A stretch of DNA of 64,000 nt from Microbispora oryzae (GTDB lineage: Bacteria > Actinomycetota > Actinomycetes > Streptosporangiales > Streptosporangiaceae): contig NZ_JAFCNB010000023.1 of the NCBI RefSeq assembly GCF_017896165.1, forward strand, positions 1 to 64,000. Reading direction: 5' to 3'. Below, one piece after another: positions 43,909 through 53,481 of this stretch. The position numbers were made by a program, and so were the translations under genes. The first letter of the stretch is position 1; every line of letters starts with the position of its first letter. The notes below the pieces were generated by a model. It did no database searches. It had not been told where the DNA came from and saw nothing but the letters and a program-made list of their open reading frames with translations.

Positions 43909-45522
43909 TCAGTCCGTGCAGATCGACAACGAATAGTTGCGCTGACGTTTCAGAGCGATTTCCTTCCATTCCGACTTGACCTCGTACCCGCCGATGAGCG
44001 CTTTGTAGGTGTCCGTCGGAGCCGGCACCCAGAACAGCGGGTAGGCCTCTTTGAGGAATTTGAGCGCCGCAGGCACGGCGTCGTAACGGCTGATGGTGTC
44101 GAGCAGGAAGAAGGGATCGGTGCCGGCGAAACCGATGCCGAGGTCGCTGCACGCCCGGGAGATCCGCTCGACCCGCTCCACCACGAGGTCCGCGTCGGGC
44201 ACCGTGCCGTCCGAGTTCTGGTACTGCCACCAGCCGGAGTCGAAGGTGGTCAATTGGATCCCGAACTCCTCGGGAGCGCGGGCGATGGGAGTGTCCGGTG
44301 GGAGGTAGAAGGGGTTGATTCGGACGGAGTGGATCGTGTCGACGTTGGCCGCGAGAAAGTCGATGGTCCGCTCGATGTCGTCGGCGATCTCGCCCGGGAA
44401 ACCCACCAGGAAATTGACGTGGTTCCAGATGTCCTCCGCCGCCGCGTTGCGCAGCGTGGCCGACATCGTCGGTACGTCATAGTCCTTGCGCATCAGGTCG
44501 AGCAGCCGCTGGGACCCGGACTCGACGCCGTACCGGGCGAGGCGCCCACCGTTCCGGCGGATGCGTCCGAAGTCATCCGCTTCCAGCCGGTCCGCGCGTA
44601 CGTACGTGAACCAGTTGGTGGACCCTCCCCCGCCGCGGGCCTCGAGCTCGTCAAGGAATCGCAGCAGGTATTTGCGTGACGGGTTCAGCTCGTTCGTCAT
44701 GAAGTTGAGCTGGTCCACCTCGGCCTTCACCAGGCCGGCGAACGAGTCGATGGCCACCTGGGGCGGGGTCAGAACCGCCCGGCTACCGGTCGCGACCCGG
44801 CAGAAGGCACACCGGAAGTTGCATTGCTTGTCCCAGACGTACAGATGGGCGCGTCTCGCCGGTGTCGGGTTCTTGTACGTCGCGACACCGAAGTTCTCGT
44901 ACTGCTCCCACGGCACCCAGTCGTACACCGGCTGCGGGGGCAGTGACTTGGCCACCTTCCGCGGGCCCGTGACAATGGCGCCGCCCGGCGTGGCGCTCGT
45001 GGTGTAGCTGTTCGGGATCGTCTCCGGCGCGGCTCTCTCGGCGAAGGCGGTAACCGATTCCCAGCCGTCGCCTACGGTGACCGTGACCGAGCCGAAGGGG
45101 GCGAGTGCGTGGATTACCTCGGAGGCCGACCGTTCGGTCCAGAACTGGCCGCCGAAGATGACCCGCATGCCCTGGGCCAGGGCCAGCCGGGCCAGCAGCA
45201 GCGCGGAGGCGCTCTGCTCGAAGCCCATGACCGAGATGCCGAGGACCTCCCCGCCGCTCGCCCCTCCGATAATCCGCCAGAGCTGATCCCCATACCCGCG
45301 AACGGGCTCGGACAGGTCCGGTGAGAGCACGTCCGCGGTCGACAACACGCCGTCGTACAGCAGCACTTTCTCGCCTTGCCGGCGAAGGTCGGCGAGCTGC
45401 ATCTCGAGGTCGAAGACCTCCGCCTCATGGCCGGATAATCGGAGATTCGACGCCAGCAGTGAGACCCCCACCGGCGGGTACGGAATGATGCGCTTGGCGG
45501 ATGGGGCAAAGACAAGCTTCAA
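43909..45522 (-). CDS. cobalamin-binding radical SAM enzyme
   Basis: A 537-residue enzyme. The N-terminal 180 residues have the Rossmann-like B12-binding layout (Y-P-P-V-G-V-S-L-L-A-S-N-L at 15-27, then V-F-G-G-type strands). The radical SAM core has C234-x3-C238-x2-C241 in W-D-K-Q-C-N-F-R-C-A-F-C. Class B radical SAM methyltransferases of this architecture methylate unactivated sp3 or sp2 carbon and phosphorus in many antibiotics; others do ring contractions. The start is TTG, with GGGGGA six bases upstream. It is the first gene of the ten-gene operon. No cobalamin riboswitch is recognisable upstream. Confidence 0.92.
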   Translation of the reverse strand: MKLVFAPSAKRIIPYPPVGVSLLASNLRLSGHEAEVFDLEMQLADLRRQGEKVLLYDGVLSTADVLSPDLSEPVRGYGDQLWRIIGGASGGEVLGISVMGFEQSASALLLARLALAQGMRVIFGGQFWTERSASEVIHALAPFGSVTVTVGDGWESVTAFAERAAPETIPNSYTTSATPGGAIVTGPRKVAKSLPPQPVYDWVPWEQYENFGVATYKNPTPARRAHLYVWDKQCNFRCAFCRVATGSRAVLTPPQVAIDSFAGLVKAEVDQLNFMTNELNPSRKYLLRFLDELEARGGGGSTNWFTYVRADRLEADDFGRIRRNGGRLARYGVESGSQRLLDLMRKDYDVPTMSATLRNAAAEDIWNHVNFLVGFPGEIADDIERTIDFLAANVDTIHSVRINPFYLPPDTPIARAPEEFGIQLTTFDSGWWQYQNSDGTVPDADLVVERVERISRACSDLGIGFAGTDPFFLLDTISRYDAVPAALKFLKEAYPLFWVPAPTDTYKALIGGYEVKSEWKEIALKRQRNYSLSICTD

Positions 45523-46150
45523 CGCGGTCCCCCGACGATCGGCCTATCGCTACATTACAACTCTGATTACCGCAGGAAGTTTCGCTACAGCAAACTCGCG
45601 CCTATTGCAATAGCGATCGCCTCGGCCCAAGGAGAGCACACTTCAGGCCCGGGAAGGCACCGCCCGTGATTCATCTTGCGGTCAACTGTTATTACGTTGA
45701 TATTCATACAGATATCACCTGATGTCGCGGCTGTCACCCCGGGCCCGAAGGTGTTCTCACATCGTGAGACCAAGGACGGTCAGGAGGGCGCGGAGTTCAT
45801 CGAGTCGCTCGAACACGATTTTCCTGGTCAGCGGCGTAAGTGCGCCTATCTCCGCCCACGGACCGGACGTCCGCCGACAGGAAGCTGTGGCCGAGTGGCG
45901 CCCATGTTCACCGTCTCGCTCAACCAAGGTGGAGCCCGACTGTGACCCGGCGGCATCGCCACGAGTACGCCCGGCGCTATTCATTCCATACGACTCACCT
46001 GCTTATGATGCGTCATACCCGACCGGACGGGAGGCGAGAGGCCGCATTCACAAGTGCCTTTCACCTACGTTCCTTGAACCCTTCCGTTGGCGACGTCCGA
46101 TCGAACGCCCACCATCCCCACCGGCCCGATCCGTGGCATGGAGAGGAAAC
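45523..46150. promoter_or_regulatory. 628-bp divergent promoter region of the cluster
   Basis: This gap separates the leftward operon from the rightward NRPS gene. The part next to the operon (45540-45720) is markedly AT-rich, as expected for promoters. A short inverted repeat TATGA-TGCG-TCATA lies at 46004-46017, about 135 bp before the NRPS start, and may be an operator. An 18-codon reading frame with GTG start (45666-45722) is noted as a possible leader peptide only. No complete gene is supported. Confidence 0.55.
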
Positions 46151-49150
46151 ATGAGCGACGCTGCTGTTGGGCAAGCCTCCGACAGGACGCGGAATGTCGT
46201 CGATCTCGTCCACCTTCAGGTACGGCATGACCCGGACCGGCCGGCCGTGCGAGGCCGGGCAGAATCCTTGAGTTACGGCGAACTGTGGCGCCGCTCCGGC
46301 ATGATCGCCACGCGGCTGAGGGGCCACGGCGTACGGCCCGGCGACGTGGTCGGCCTCTGCCCGCTGCGCTCCCCCGATCTGGTGGTCGGCATCCTCGGCA
46401 TCCTGCGCGCCGGCTGTGCCTACCTGCCGCTCGACGCCGGATATCCGCGGCGGCGACTGGAGTACATGCTCAGCCAGGCCGGCGCTTCTGTGCTGGTCGG
46501 GCACCGCGAGAGCGCCGAGGTCCTGGCCGGGGAGCGGACGCTGATCTCTCTCGACGAGGCTCACGACGGACCATCGGCCCTGGATGATCCAGCGATCGCG
46601 GGCGGCGATGTCGCGTACGTCATGTTCACCTCCGGGTCGACCGGCGTGCCCAAGGGGGTCATGCAGACACACGGGGCACTGGCCAACCTGATCCAGTGGC
46701 AGCTCCGCGATTCGGCGGTGGGCGCGGGCGAAGTCACCGCACAGTTCGCCCCGATATCGTTTGACGTCTCCTTCCAGGAGATCTTCGCGACCCTGGCGGC
46801 CGGAGGCGTGCTGCTCTGCCTCACCGATGAGGAGCGTCGTGACCCGGTCCTGCTGTGGAAGCTGCTGACACGGAACCGAGTCGCCCGGCTGTATCTGCCG
46901 TTCGTCATGCTGCAGACGATGGCCCTGTTCGCCGACGACCTGGCGGCCGACGCCCCGCCTCTGCGGGAGGTCATCACCGCCGGTGAGCAACTGCGCTGCG
47001 ACGACCGGATCAAACGCCTGTTCGCCGCCCTGCCCGGGTGTCGCCTCGTCAACCAGTACGGGCCCACCGAGACGCACGTCTGCACCCGGTATCCACTTCC
47101 CGCGATACCCGACCAGTGGCCACTGCTACCACCGATCGGAGTCCCGATCGACGGCGTCCGGGTGCACGTCCTCAACGCCGCCGGCCATCCGGTTCCGGAC
47201 GGTGAGCCCGGCGAGTTGCATGTCTCCGGCATCGCCGTGGCACACGGGTATATCGGGCAGCCGGAACTGACCGGCAAGCGGTTCCGCCCCGAGCCGGGTG
47301 GGGGCGCCGCCGTCATGTACGCCACGGGGGATGTCGTCCGGTGGCGGGACGGACAGCTGCACTACCTGGGTCGCAACGACGATCAGGTGAAGATCAACGG
47401 CATCCGGGTGGAGCCCGCCGAGATCGAACGCGCCCTGCTGGCCTTCCCGGACGTACGCGAGGCGGCCGTGGTCGCGCGCGAGGACGCCGGCGGCGGCACC
47501 CGGCTCGTCGGCTTCGTCACCGGCCACCTCGATACCGACCGCATCGCCGTGATCCGAAGGCGGGTGGCCGAATCTCTGCCCGCGCACCTGGTGCCGCACC
47601 GGATCCTGCCACTGCCGAAGCTGCCCATGACACCGAGCGGGAAGCTCGATCGCGCCGCGCTGCTCGACCTCGCGTCGCAGGACCGAAAGCCCACACCCCG
47701 CGATCTCGACGCGGCGGGCCTCGCGGCGATCTGGCACACGGAACTCGAACTGCCCGACGAGCATGTCGAAGATCTGCGGGCCGCCGGGGTGAACTCCCTC
47801 GCCGCGGCGCGCGTCTCAGCCCGAATCTCCCGAGAGCTGGGCGTGCTCGTCGCGACCGACCAGTTGCTGGCCGCGACGTCCCTGCAGCACTTGGCCGAGA
47901 TCGTCGCATCCAGCCCTCCGGTGCCGGGCCGCACGGCGAGCGAGCCCACCGGTCCGCTGCCGGTAACCGTGATGCAGCGGCAGATCTTCATAGACGAGCT
48001 GCTCACCGAGAACGGGCCGTCGCACTGGGTACTGGCCGAGCTCGACATCACCGGGCCTTTCGATCCGGCCGGCGCCGAGCCGGCGGTTCGCGCACTCACC
48101 CGCCGTCATGCCGCACTCCACACTCGTTACGACCTGGCCGGCCGGAACATCACTCAGACATACGTGGCCGATGCACCGCCGGTGGTCACGTACGCCGACG
48201 CGACCGACCTCGCAGCGCTGCGCGGGCGTCGCCTGGCCGAACGCTACGAGTTCGGTGAGGTCGCCACGCCGGTGGTGGACATCGTCCGGATCGGCGAACA
48301 GCATCACCGGATGCTGTTCCGGCTGCATCACGCCAGCTGCGACGGCTGGTCGATCGCGTTGTTGTTCGAGGAGTTCGCGGCTCTTTACGCCGGGAACACC
48401 CCGCCGCACGCGATCCAACCCTGGGAGCTGCCGGCGGCCGACCGTGATGCCGACAGAGATCTCTCCTACTGGGTGGAGCGCCTGACGCCGTCGGCCGGCA
48501 GGCCGCCGGCCGACTGGGGGCGGGAACGCGATCCGGCGCCGGCACTGCGCCGCGCCCCGGTCGTACTGAACGCGGATGAGGTCGATGCCGTCCGGAAGCG
48601 GGCCACGGACGCCCAGGCGACACCGTTCGCGGTGCTGCTGGCCACCTGGGCCACCCTCTTCGGAGACGACGACGCCGAGGTGTGCGTGGCGGTGCCGATC
48701 TCCATGCGAGTCACGGCCGAGGAGGCGAGCTGCGTCGGCCTGTTCCTCAACACCGTCGTGCTGCCTCTGGCGACCGGCGCGGAAAGCCTGACTGTGCTGG
48801 TCGACCGGACGCAACAGGACGTCACCGCGGCCCTGCGGCATCGCGCCGCGACCCTCCCCGACGTCCTGCGACGCCTGCGCGTCGACCGCGTCGGCAGGCA
48901 CCATCCGCTCGCCCAGATGATGTTCACGCTGCAGCCACCGGGGCCGCGGCAGTGGCGGCTGCCCCATGGTGCGCAAGCAGAGCTGATCCTCGATGTCGGC
49001 AGCCCCGAAGTCACCAGGTTCGACCTGGTGCTGAACCTCGACGACCGTGGTGACCGGATCGTTGGATGGGTCGACTACGACGCGGGATCGATCGATGCTT
49101 CGCATGTCACCGAGCTGATCGCTCGATGGCGCCTGGCACTGAAGAGCTGA
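46151..49150 (+). CDS. NRPS module A-PCP-C, proline-like code
   Basis: A 999-residue synthetase. The adenylation domain (about 20-520) has F-T-S-G-S-T-G-V-P-K, F-D-V-S-F-Q-E and N-Q-Y-G-P-T-E-T-H. The specificity residues, aligned to GrsA, read D-V-Q-Y-I-A-Q-V-C-K, seven of ten matching the classical proline code, so proline or a similar cyclic or aliphatic residue is likely. The PCP has S549 in A-A-G-V-N-S-L. A condensation domain fills the C-terminus, with the intact H726-H-A-S-C-D-G-W motif. Ending in C without a partner PCP means it must condense its aminoacyl group onto a separate carrier, such as valyl-PCP. GAGAGGAAAC precedes the ATG. Confidence 0.93.
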   Translation: MSDAAVGQASDRTRNVVDLVHLQVRHDPDRPAVRGRAESLSYGELWRRSGMIATRLRGHGVRPGDVVGLCPLRSPDLVVGILGILRAGCAYLPLDAGYPRRRLEYMLSQAGASVLVGHRESAEVLAGERTLISLDEAHDGPSALDDPAIAGGDVAYVMFTSGSTGVPKGVMQTHGALANLIQWQLRDSAVGAGEVTAQFAPISFDVSFQEIFATLAAGGVLLCLTDEERRDPVLLWKLLTRNRVARLYLPFVMLQTMALFADDLAADAPPLREVITAGEQLRCDDRIKRLFAALPGCRLVNQYGPTETHVCTRYPLPAIPDQWPLLPPIGVPIDGVRVHVLNAAGHPVPDGEPGELHVSGIAVAHGYIGQPELTGKRFRPEPGGGAAVMYATGDVVRWRDGQLHYLGRNDDQVKINGIRVEPAEIERALLAFPDVREAAVVAREDAGGGTRLVGFVTGHLDTDRIAVIRRRVAESLPAHLVPHRILPLPKLPMTPSGKLDRAALLDLASQDRKPTPRDLDAAGLAAIWHTELELPDEHVEDLRAAGVNSLAAARVSARISRELGVLVATDQLLAATSLQHLAEIVASSPPVPGRTASEPTGPLPVTVMQRQIFIDELLTENGPSHWVLAELDITGPFDPAGAEPAVRALTRRHAALHTRYDLAGRNITQTYVADAPPVVTYADATDLAALRGRRLAERYEFGEVATPVVDIVRIGEQHHRMLFRLHHASCDGWSIALLFEEFAALYAGNTPPHAIQPWELPAADRDADRDLSYWVERLTPSAGRPPADWGRERDPAPALRRAPVVLNADEVDAVRKRATDAQATPFAVLLATWATLFGDDDAEVCVAVPISMRVTAEEASCVGLFLNTVVLPLATGAESLTVLVDRTQQDVTAALRHRAATLPDVLRRLRVDRVGRHHPLAQMMFTLQPPGPRQWRLPHGAQAELILDVGSPEVTRFDLVLNLDDRGDRIVGWVDYDAGSIDASHVTELIARWRLALKS

Positions 49151-49167
49151 GTGCCGCTTGGGTCGTC

Positions 49168-50160
49168 TCAGGCGTGGGGGCGGCGGACGCGGGGAACGGG
49201 CTGACCGCGGCGGGCGGCCTCGGCCTTCAGGCGTTTCCTGAGCATCCTGCCCTGGCCGAGGAACGAGCGGTTCCGCTCGCGGCGGTTCCCGGAGAGGCTC
49301 CAGTCGTTCAGGGCCCGCTCGACCCGCACGCTCAGCCGGTCGCCCTCTCCGGTCGCGGTCCCGACGAACACCACGTTCTCCTGCCATTCCATGGCCGGGC
49401 CGTGCCGGTGGAACGTCAGGCACACCGGCCCACCGGCCGCCTCGACACCCGCGGGCAGCCGCAGGTCGAAGCCGGCCTCGGCGCGTACGGCCGAGCGGGT
49501 CCGCACGGCCAGCGGCATGCCGTCGGAGACCATGGTGACGACGGGCTCGCCCAGGCGGGCCGCACGGTCGGCGAAGGGCCGCCAGTCCATCGGCGGGGCC
49601 GACCGGCTCGGCAGCCGCGGGCCGGTGGGGGCGGGATCGGAGGCGGGGACCGTGACGTCCCCGGGGGCCGTCCAGACCTCGGGTGTCCCGGACAGGTCGC
49701 CCTCGGGCCACCAGACGATCCTCTCGGGGGTGACCTCCACCCAGATGCGGGCGAAATACCACCCCAGCCGTTTCACGAGGAACCACGGCATCCCGGCGAA
49801 CCCGGCGCCGGTCTTGGCGAGCGACTCCCGGACGTACCGGTCGGTGTTGGCCTGCAGGTCCGCGTCGCGTACGGTCGCCCGGCCCTGCACGAGGACGATC
49901 GGTGCCCGATCCGGTTCCGTGCTCTCGGCGCTGGAGCAGAGCAGCGCGACGCGCGGGTCGCGCCGGGCGCGCTCGGCCTTGTCGGGATAGGTGAGCCCGG
50001 TGCTCACGTCGAGCGTGCCGCCCGCGCCGACGTACGGCGTGACGGGCCAGGTGACGGGCCGGCCGTCACGGGTGAGCGAGGCGTACTCGCAGACCATCGA
50101 GCGGCCGAAGATCTCGGCCGCTTCGCGCGGCCACGTCGTCGATGCGGATGTGGTCATCAC
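49168..50160 (-). CDS. PNPOx-like split-barrel flavin protein
   Basis: A 330-residue protein. The first 150 residues follow the pyridoxamine-phosphate-oxidase-like split barrel: C-E-Y-A-S-L-T-R-D-G-R-P-V-T-W-P-V-T-P, then Y-P-D-K-A-E-R-A-R-R-D-P-R-V-A-L-L. The fold binds FMN, F420 or heme. The second half is another beta-rich domain with no clear assignment, so the whole may be a duplicated barrel. It is convergent with the NRPS gene and just downstream of the SARP gene. A function in the pathway is possible, but a housekeeping role is equally likely. Confidence 0.75.
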   Translation of the reverse strand: MMTTSASTTWPREAAEIFGRSMVCEYASLTRDGRPVTWPVTPYVGAGGTLDVSTGLTYPDKAERARRDPRVALLCSSAESTEPDRAPIVLVQGRATVRDADLQANTDRYVRESLAKTGAGFAGMPWFLVKRLGWYFARIWVEVTPERIVWWPEGDLSGTPEVWTAPGDVTVPASDPAPTGPRLPSRSAPPMDWRPFADRAARLGEPVVTMVSDGMPLAVRTRSAVRAEAGFDLRLPAGVEAAGGPVCLTFHRHGPAMEWQENVVFVGTATGEGDRLSVRVERALNDWSLSGNRRERNRSFLGQGRMLRKRLKAEAARRGQPVPRVRRPHA

Positions 50161-50211
50161 GACTCCAGGAGGGCGATCGCGGGGGGCGGAAACAGAGTGC
50201 GCGACCCGCCT

Positions 50212-53200
50212 CTACGTGCACTTGTCGAGGGCTTGGCGGGCCCTTGCCAGCCAGTAGCCCCCGCCCGCCTGCTCCAGCAGGCGCACCGCCTCCCGCAGGT
50301 GGGCCCGCGCCCCCTCGCGGTCCCCGAGCGCCAGCAGCGCCTCACCCATGTGGCCGTCATACGCGCCGTCGATCGTGGTGCAGGTGCCGCTCACGTGCAG
50401 CAGCCCGGCGAAGGGACGGAACGCGTCGTACACCTCCCGCACGACGTCCAGCTCGCCGAGCCGGATCGCCGCGTGCAGCCGGCACATGGTGGCCATCGCC
50501 CAGTGGTAGTCGCGCGGCGGCGGAGTGGTATCACGCAGGAGCCGCCGGGCGCGCTCGCGCTCGCCCCGGTCCGCCAGCGCGTACGCCAGGACGTAGGCGA
50601 GCCCGGCCATGCCGGTGCGCCGGAACATCTCTTCGATCCATTCCGCCTCCTCGCTGAAGCGGTCCTCCTGGATGAGCGTCTCGGCCCGCACGGCGAGCAT
50701 GCCCACCTCGAAGTACGCGAGGTCGGAGAAGGACAGCGTCGCCCTGACGGGCTCGAAGTGGCGAGTCGGGTCCGGCACGCCCTGGAACAGGTCGAGACCC
50801 ACGTGTGCGATAGCCGCCTGCAGCGCCAGCGTGGGGTTGTGCAGGTCGCGCAGCAGCGCGTCGGTCTCCGCCAGCAGCGCGCGGGCCTGCGGCACCCTGC
50901 CGTGCTCGACGTGATCGGCGACGAGGTGGAGCTGTGCGATCGCCCTGAGCTGGGCAGACAGGTCCGGCTCGGCCAGCAGGCGCCGCGCGGTCGCGGCGAG
51001 CTGCTCGATGAAGTCCTGCCCCTGCATGGCGAGCAGCCGCAGGTGGAGCGCGCGCCGCAGCAGGGCGGGGTCGCCCAGGCGCTCGGCCGCCGCCACGGCC
51101 CGCGACGAGACCGCGTCGACCTCGTCCTCGCGGCCGATCTGGGCGAGCACGACGGCCCGGACGGCCTGCGCGGTCGCCCAGTCGGACGTGTCCGGGGGCA
51201 GCTCGCGCCCGGCGCGGTCCATCGCGTCCCGCAGGGCGGTCACGTCAAGGCCGTACCGGAAGGGCACCCAGACGCCGTGTCCCATCGCGATGTCGGCGGC
51301 CCTGACGGCCCTGTCCAGGTCGGCGCCGGCCATGGCGAGCGCCTGCTCGACCGCCTCGTAGCCCTCGTCGAACCTTCCGGCGGCGTAGCGGCTCTCGGCC
51401 AGCCCGACGGCGAGCTCGAACCGCTCGGCCGGGCCGGCCCCGGCCGGCTCGGCCGCCGCCAGCGCCTCCTGCCATGAGGTGGCCGCGTCGTCGGGCGCGT
51501 GCCGCCGCAGGGCCGCCCGCGCGGCGCGGGCGGCGTAGTCCATCGCCATGCGGGCGGGCTCCGCGCCCAGCTCCGCCGCGGCCAGCCAGTGCAGGGCGAT
51601 CACCGCCGCACGGTCGTCCCGCTCCCCGTAGGCGCGGGTCAGGACGGCGGCGACCTGCTCGTGCACGCGCGCCCGCCACAGCCGCGATCGGCGCGACAGC
51701 AACGCGTCGGTCACCAGGGCGTGCGCGAACTCGTACACGCCCAGCCGGTATGACGACTCCCGGATCAGCCCCGCGCCGAGGGCCGCGTCGAGCGGCGGCA
51801 GCAGGTCGCCGACCGTGCCGCCGGCGACCTGGGCCAAAACGCCCGCCTCGAACTCGTCGCCCATCACGGCGGCGAGCTCCAGCACGCGGGCCGCCTCCTC
51901 CCCCAGGCGCGTCACCCGGTGCAGCACGACGTCCAGCACGCCCTGCGGCAGTTCCTCGCCCGCCCGGGCCAGCTCCGCCAGGAAGAACGGGTTCCCCGCG
52001 GTGCGCCCGCGCAGCTCCTCGGCCTTACGGCTGCCCGGGTCGCGGCCGGACACCTCCCGGACGAGCGCGCGGACCTCCTCGGTGGCGAGCCCGTCGAGCC
52101 CGAGCCTGCGCGCGCCGAGCCGCGACAGCGCCGACAGGGTGCCGGTGAGCGGCGACGCCTCATGCCGCCGGAAAGTCGCCACCAACAGCAGGCCCGGCCG
52201 GGCGGTGGACGCCACGTGGACCAGGAGCCGCAGCGTCGCGTCGTCGGCCGCGTGGATGTCCTCCAGCACGACGATCACCGGGCCGACGCCGGCCAGGAAC
52301 GTGCCGACCGCCTCGAAGAACCGCAGCCGCGCCCCCTGCGCGTCGGACGCCGGTATCGCCGCCGGCCCGCCCGACAGGAACGTGCTCACCTCGTCGGGCA
52401 GGACGGCCTCCGGGACCACGGCGGCGAGGTCGCGCAGGACCCGTTCCCAGGGCCACAGGACGGGCGCGGTCTCGTGGTCGGGACTCGAACCCCAGCCGAC
52501 CGGCACGCCGGCGTTCGCGCGGAACCGCTTCAGCAGACTGGTCTTGCCGACGCCCGGCTCGCCGTCCACCAGCACGACCTGCCCGGCGGCGGACGACGCC
52601 TTGGCCGCCTCGTCCAGGAGCTCCAGCGCGCTCTCCCTGCCGACGAAGACCGGCTGGTCCGCCGCGGGCTCGGGAGCCCTGCGTGTCGTCTGTGCCGTCG
52701 TCTGTGCCGGTTGCCGCTCCGGCGGGAGGAGCGTGGCGTCCTGGCGCAGCACCGCGCCTTCGAGTTCCCGCAGCCGCGGCCCGGGGTCGATGCCCAGTTC
52801 CCCGGCGAGCGCCTCCCGCACCCTGCGCAGGCATTCGAGGGCCGCCGCCTGCCGGCCCGCCCGGTAGTGGGCCAGCACCAGCAGTTCCCAGGCACGCTCC
52901 CGCAGGTGGTGTTCGCGGACGAACGGGTCGAGCCGCGCGACCACGTCCGTGTGACGGCCCAGCTCAAGCAGGGCCGCGGCCAGTTCCTCCACGGCGTCCA
53001 GCCGCACCTGGTCCAGACGGCCGATCTCCGGCTGTGCCCACTCCTCGGAGCGCACGTCGGCGTACGGGTCGCCCCGCCACAGGTCGAGCGCCTCGGCGAG
53101 GGCGGCCGCCGCCTCCTCGTGCCGTCCCTCGGCCAGACGGCCGGACCCGTCCGACACGAGCGTCTCGAAGTCCCTCGTGTCGAGGCGGAGCCCGCCGGTC

Positions 53201-53481
53201 ATCAGGCCGTACCCGTCGGCGGCGCTGACCAGGACGGTCGGAGTCGCGCCCGGCCGCCGGTCGGGCTCCAGCAGGCGGCGCAGATTGGAGACGTATACGT
53301 GCAGGCTCCCCCTGGTCGGCGGGTTGCCGGACCACAGCCGGTCGGCCAGCAGGTCCGTGGGGAGCACGCGGTCGGCGTGCATCGCGAGGAGGGCCAGGAG
53401 GGCTCGCTGCTTCGGCGGTCCGGCCGGTACGGCCTGCCCGGCCACGACGAGTTCCATGGGCCCGAGGACGTTCAGCCGCAC
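50212..53481 (-). CDS. SARP/BTAD regulator with AAA ATPase domain
   Basis: About 1089 residues. Residues 1-95 form the winged helix (V-R-L-N-V-L-G-P-M-E-L start), 100-250 the BTAD, then a LuxR-LAL-like AAA domain with P-loop GEPGVGKTS and V-I-V-V-L-E-D-I-H-A-A-D-D as Walker B, and a long helical TPR-type tail. It lacks the C-terminal LuxR HTH of LAL proteins. I prefer the GTG at 53481; a TTG at 53508 adds nine residues. Its position 1 kb from the cluster makes it the best candidate for pathway-specific activator. Confidence 0.88.
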   Translation of the reverse strand: MRLNVLGPMELVVAGQAVPAGPPKQRALLALLAMHADRVLPTDLLADRLWSGNPPTRGSLHVYVSNLRRLLEPDRRPGATPTVLVSAADGYGLMTGGLRLDTRDFETLVSDGSGRLAEGRHEEAAAALAEALDLWRGDPYADVRSEEWAQPEIGRLDQVRLDAVEELAAALLELGRHTDVVARLDPFVREHHLRERAWELLVLAHYRAGRQAAALECLRRVREALAGELGIDPGPRLRELEGAVLRQDATLLPPERQPAQTTAQTTRRAPEPAADQPVFVGRESALELLDEAAKASSAAGQVVLVDGEPGVGKTSLLKRFRANAGVPVGWGSSPDHETAPVLWPWERVLRDLAAVVPEAVLPDEVSTFLSGGPAAIPASDAQGARLRFFEAVGTFLAGVGPVIVVLEDIHAADDATLRLLVHVASTARPGLLLVATFRRHEASPLTGTLSALSRLGARRLGLDGLATEEVRALVREVSGRDPGSRKAEELRGRTAGNPFFLAELARAGEELPQGVLDVVLHRVTRLGEEAARVLELAAVMGDEFEAGVLAQVAGGTVGDLLPPLDAALGAGLIRESSYRLGVYEFAHALVTDALLSRRSRLWRARVHEQVAAVLTRAYGERDDRAAVIALHWLAAAELGAEPARMAMDYAARAARAALRRHAPDDAATSWQEALAAAEPAGAGPAERFELAVGLAESRYAAGRFDEGYEAVEQALAMAGADLDRAVRAADIAMGHGVWVPFRYGLDVTALRDAMDRAGRELPPDTSDWATAQAVRAVVLAQIGREDEVDAVSSRAVAAAERLGDPALLRRALHLRLLAMQGQDFIEQLAATARRLLAEPDLSAQLRAIAQLHLVADHVEHGRVPQARALLAETDALLRDLHNPTLALQAAIAHVGLDLFQGVPDPTRHFEPVRATLSFSDLAYFEVGMLAVRAETLIQEDRFSEEAEWIEEMFRRTGMAGLAYVLAYALADRGERERARRLLRDTTPPPRDYHWAMATMCRLHAAIRLGELDVVREVYDAFRPFAGLLHVSGTCTTIDGAYDGHMGEALLALGDREGARAHLREAVRLLEQAGGGYWLARARQALDKCT

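Noticed and set aside
45757-45984. 75-residue minus-strand frame as a RiPP precursor or regulator
   Set aside because: No ribosome-binding site, no family similarity, and Arg/Gly-rich composition typical of chance frames.
45523-46150. Cobalamin riboswitch before the B12-type radical SAM gene
   Set aside because: I looked for the conserved B12-box core and surrounding stems and did not find them.
49066-51477. 803-residue plus-strand frame at the end of the NRPS
   Set aside because: Overlaps the NRPS in another frame, then the split-barrel and SARP genes antisense; composition is non-protein-like.
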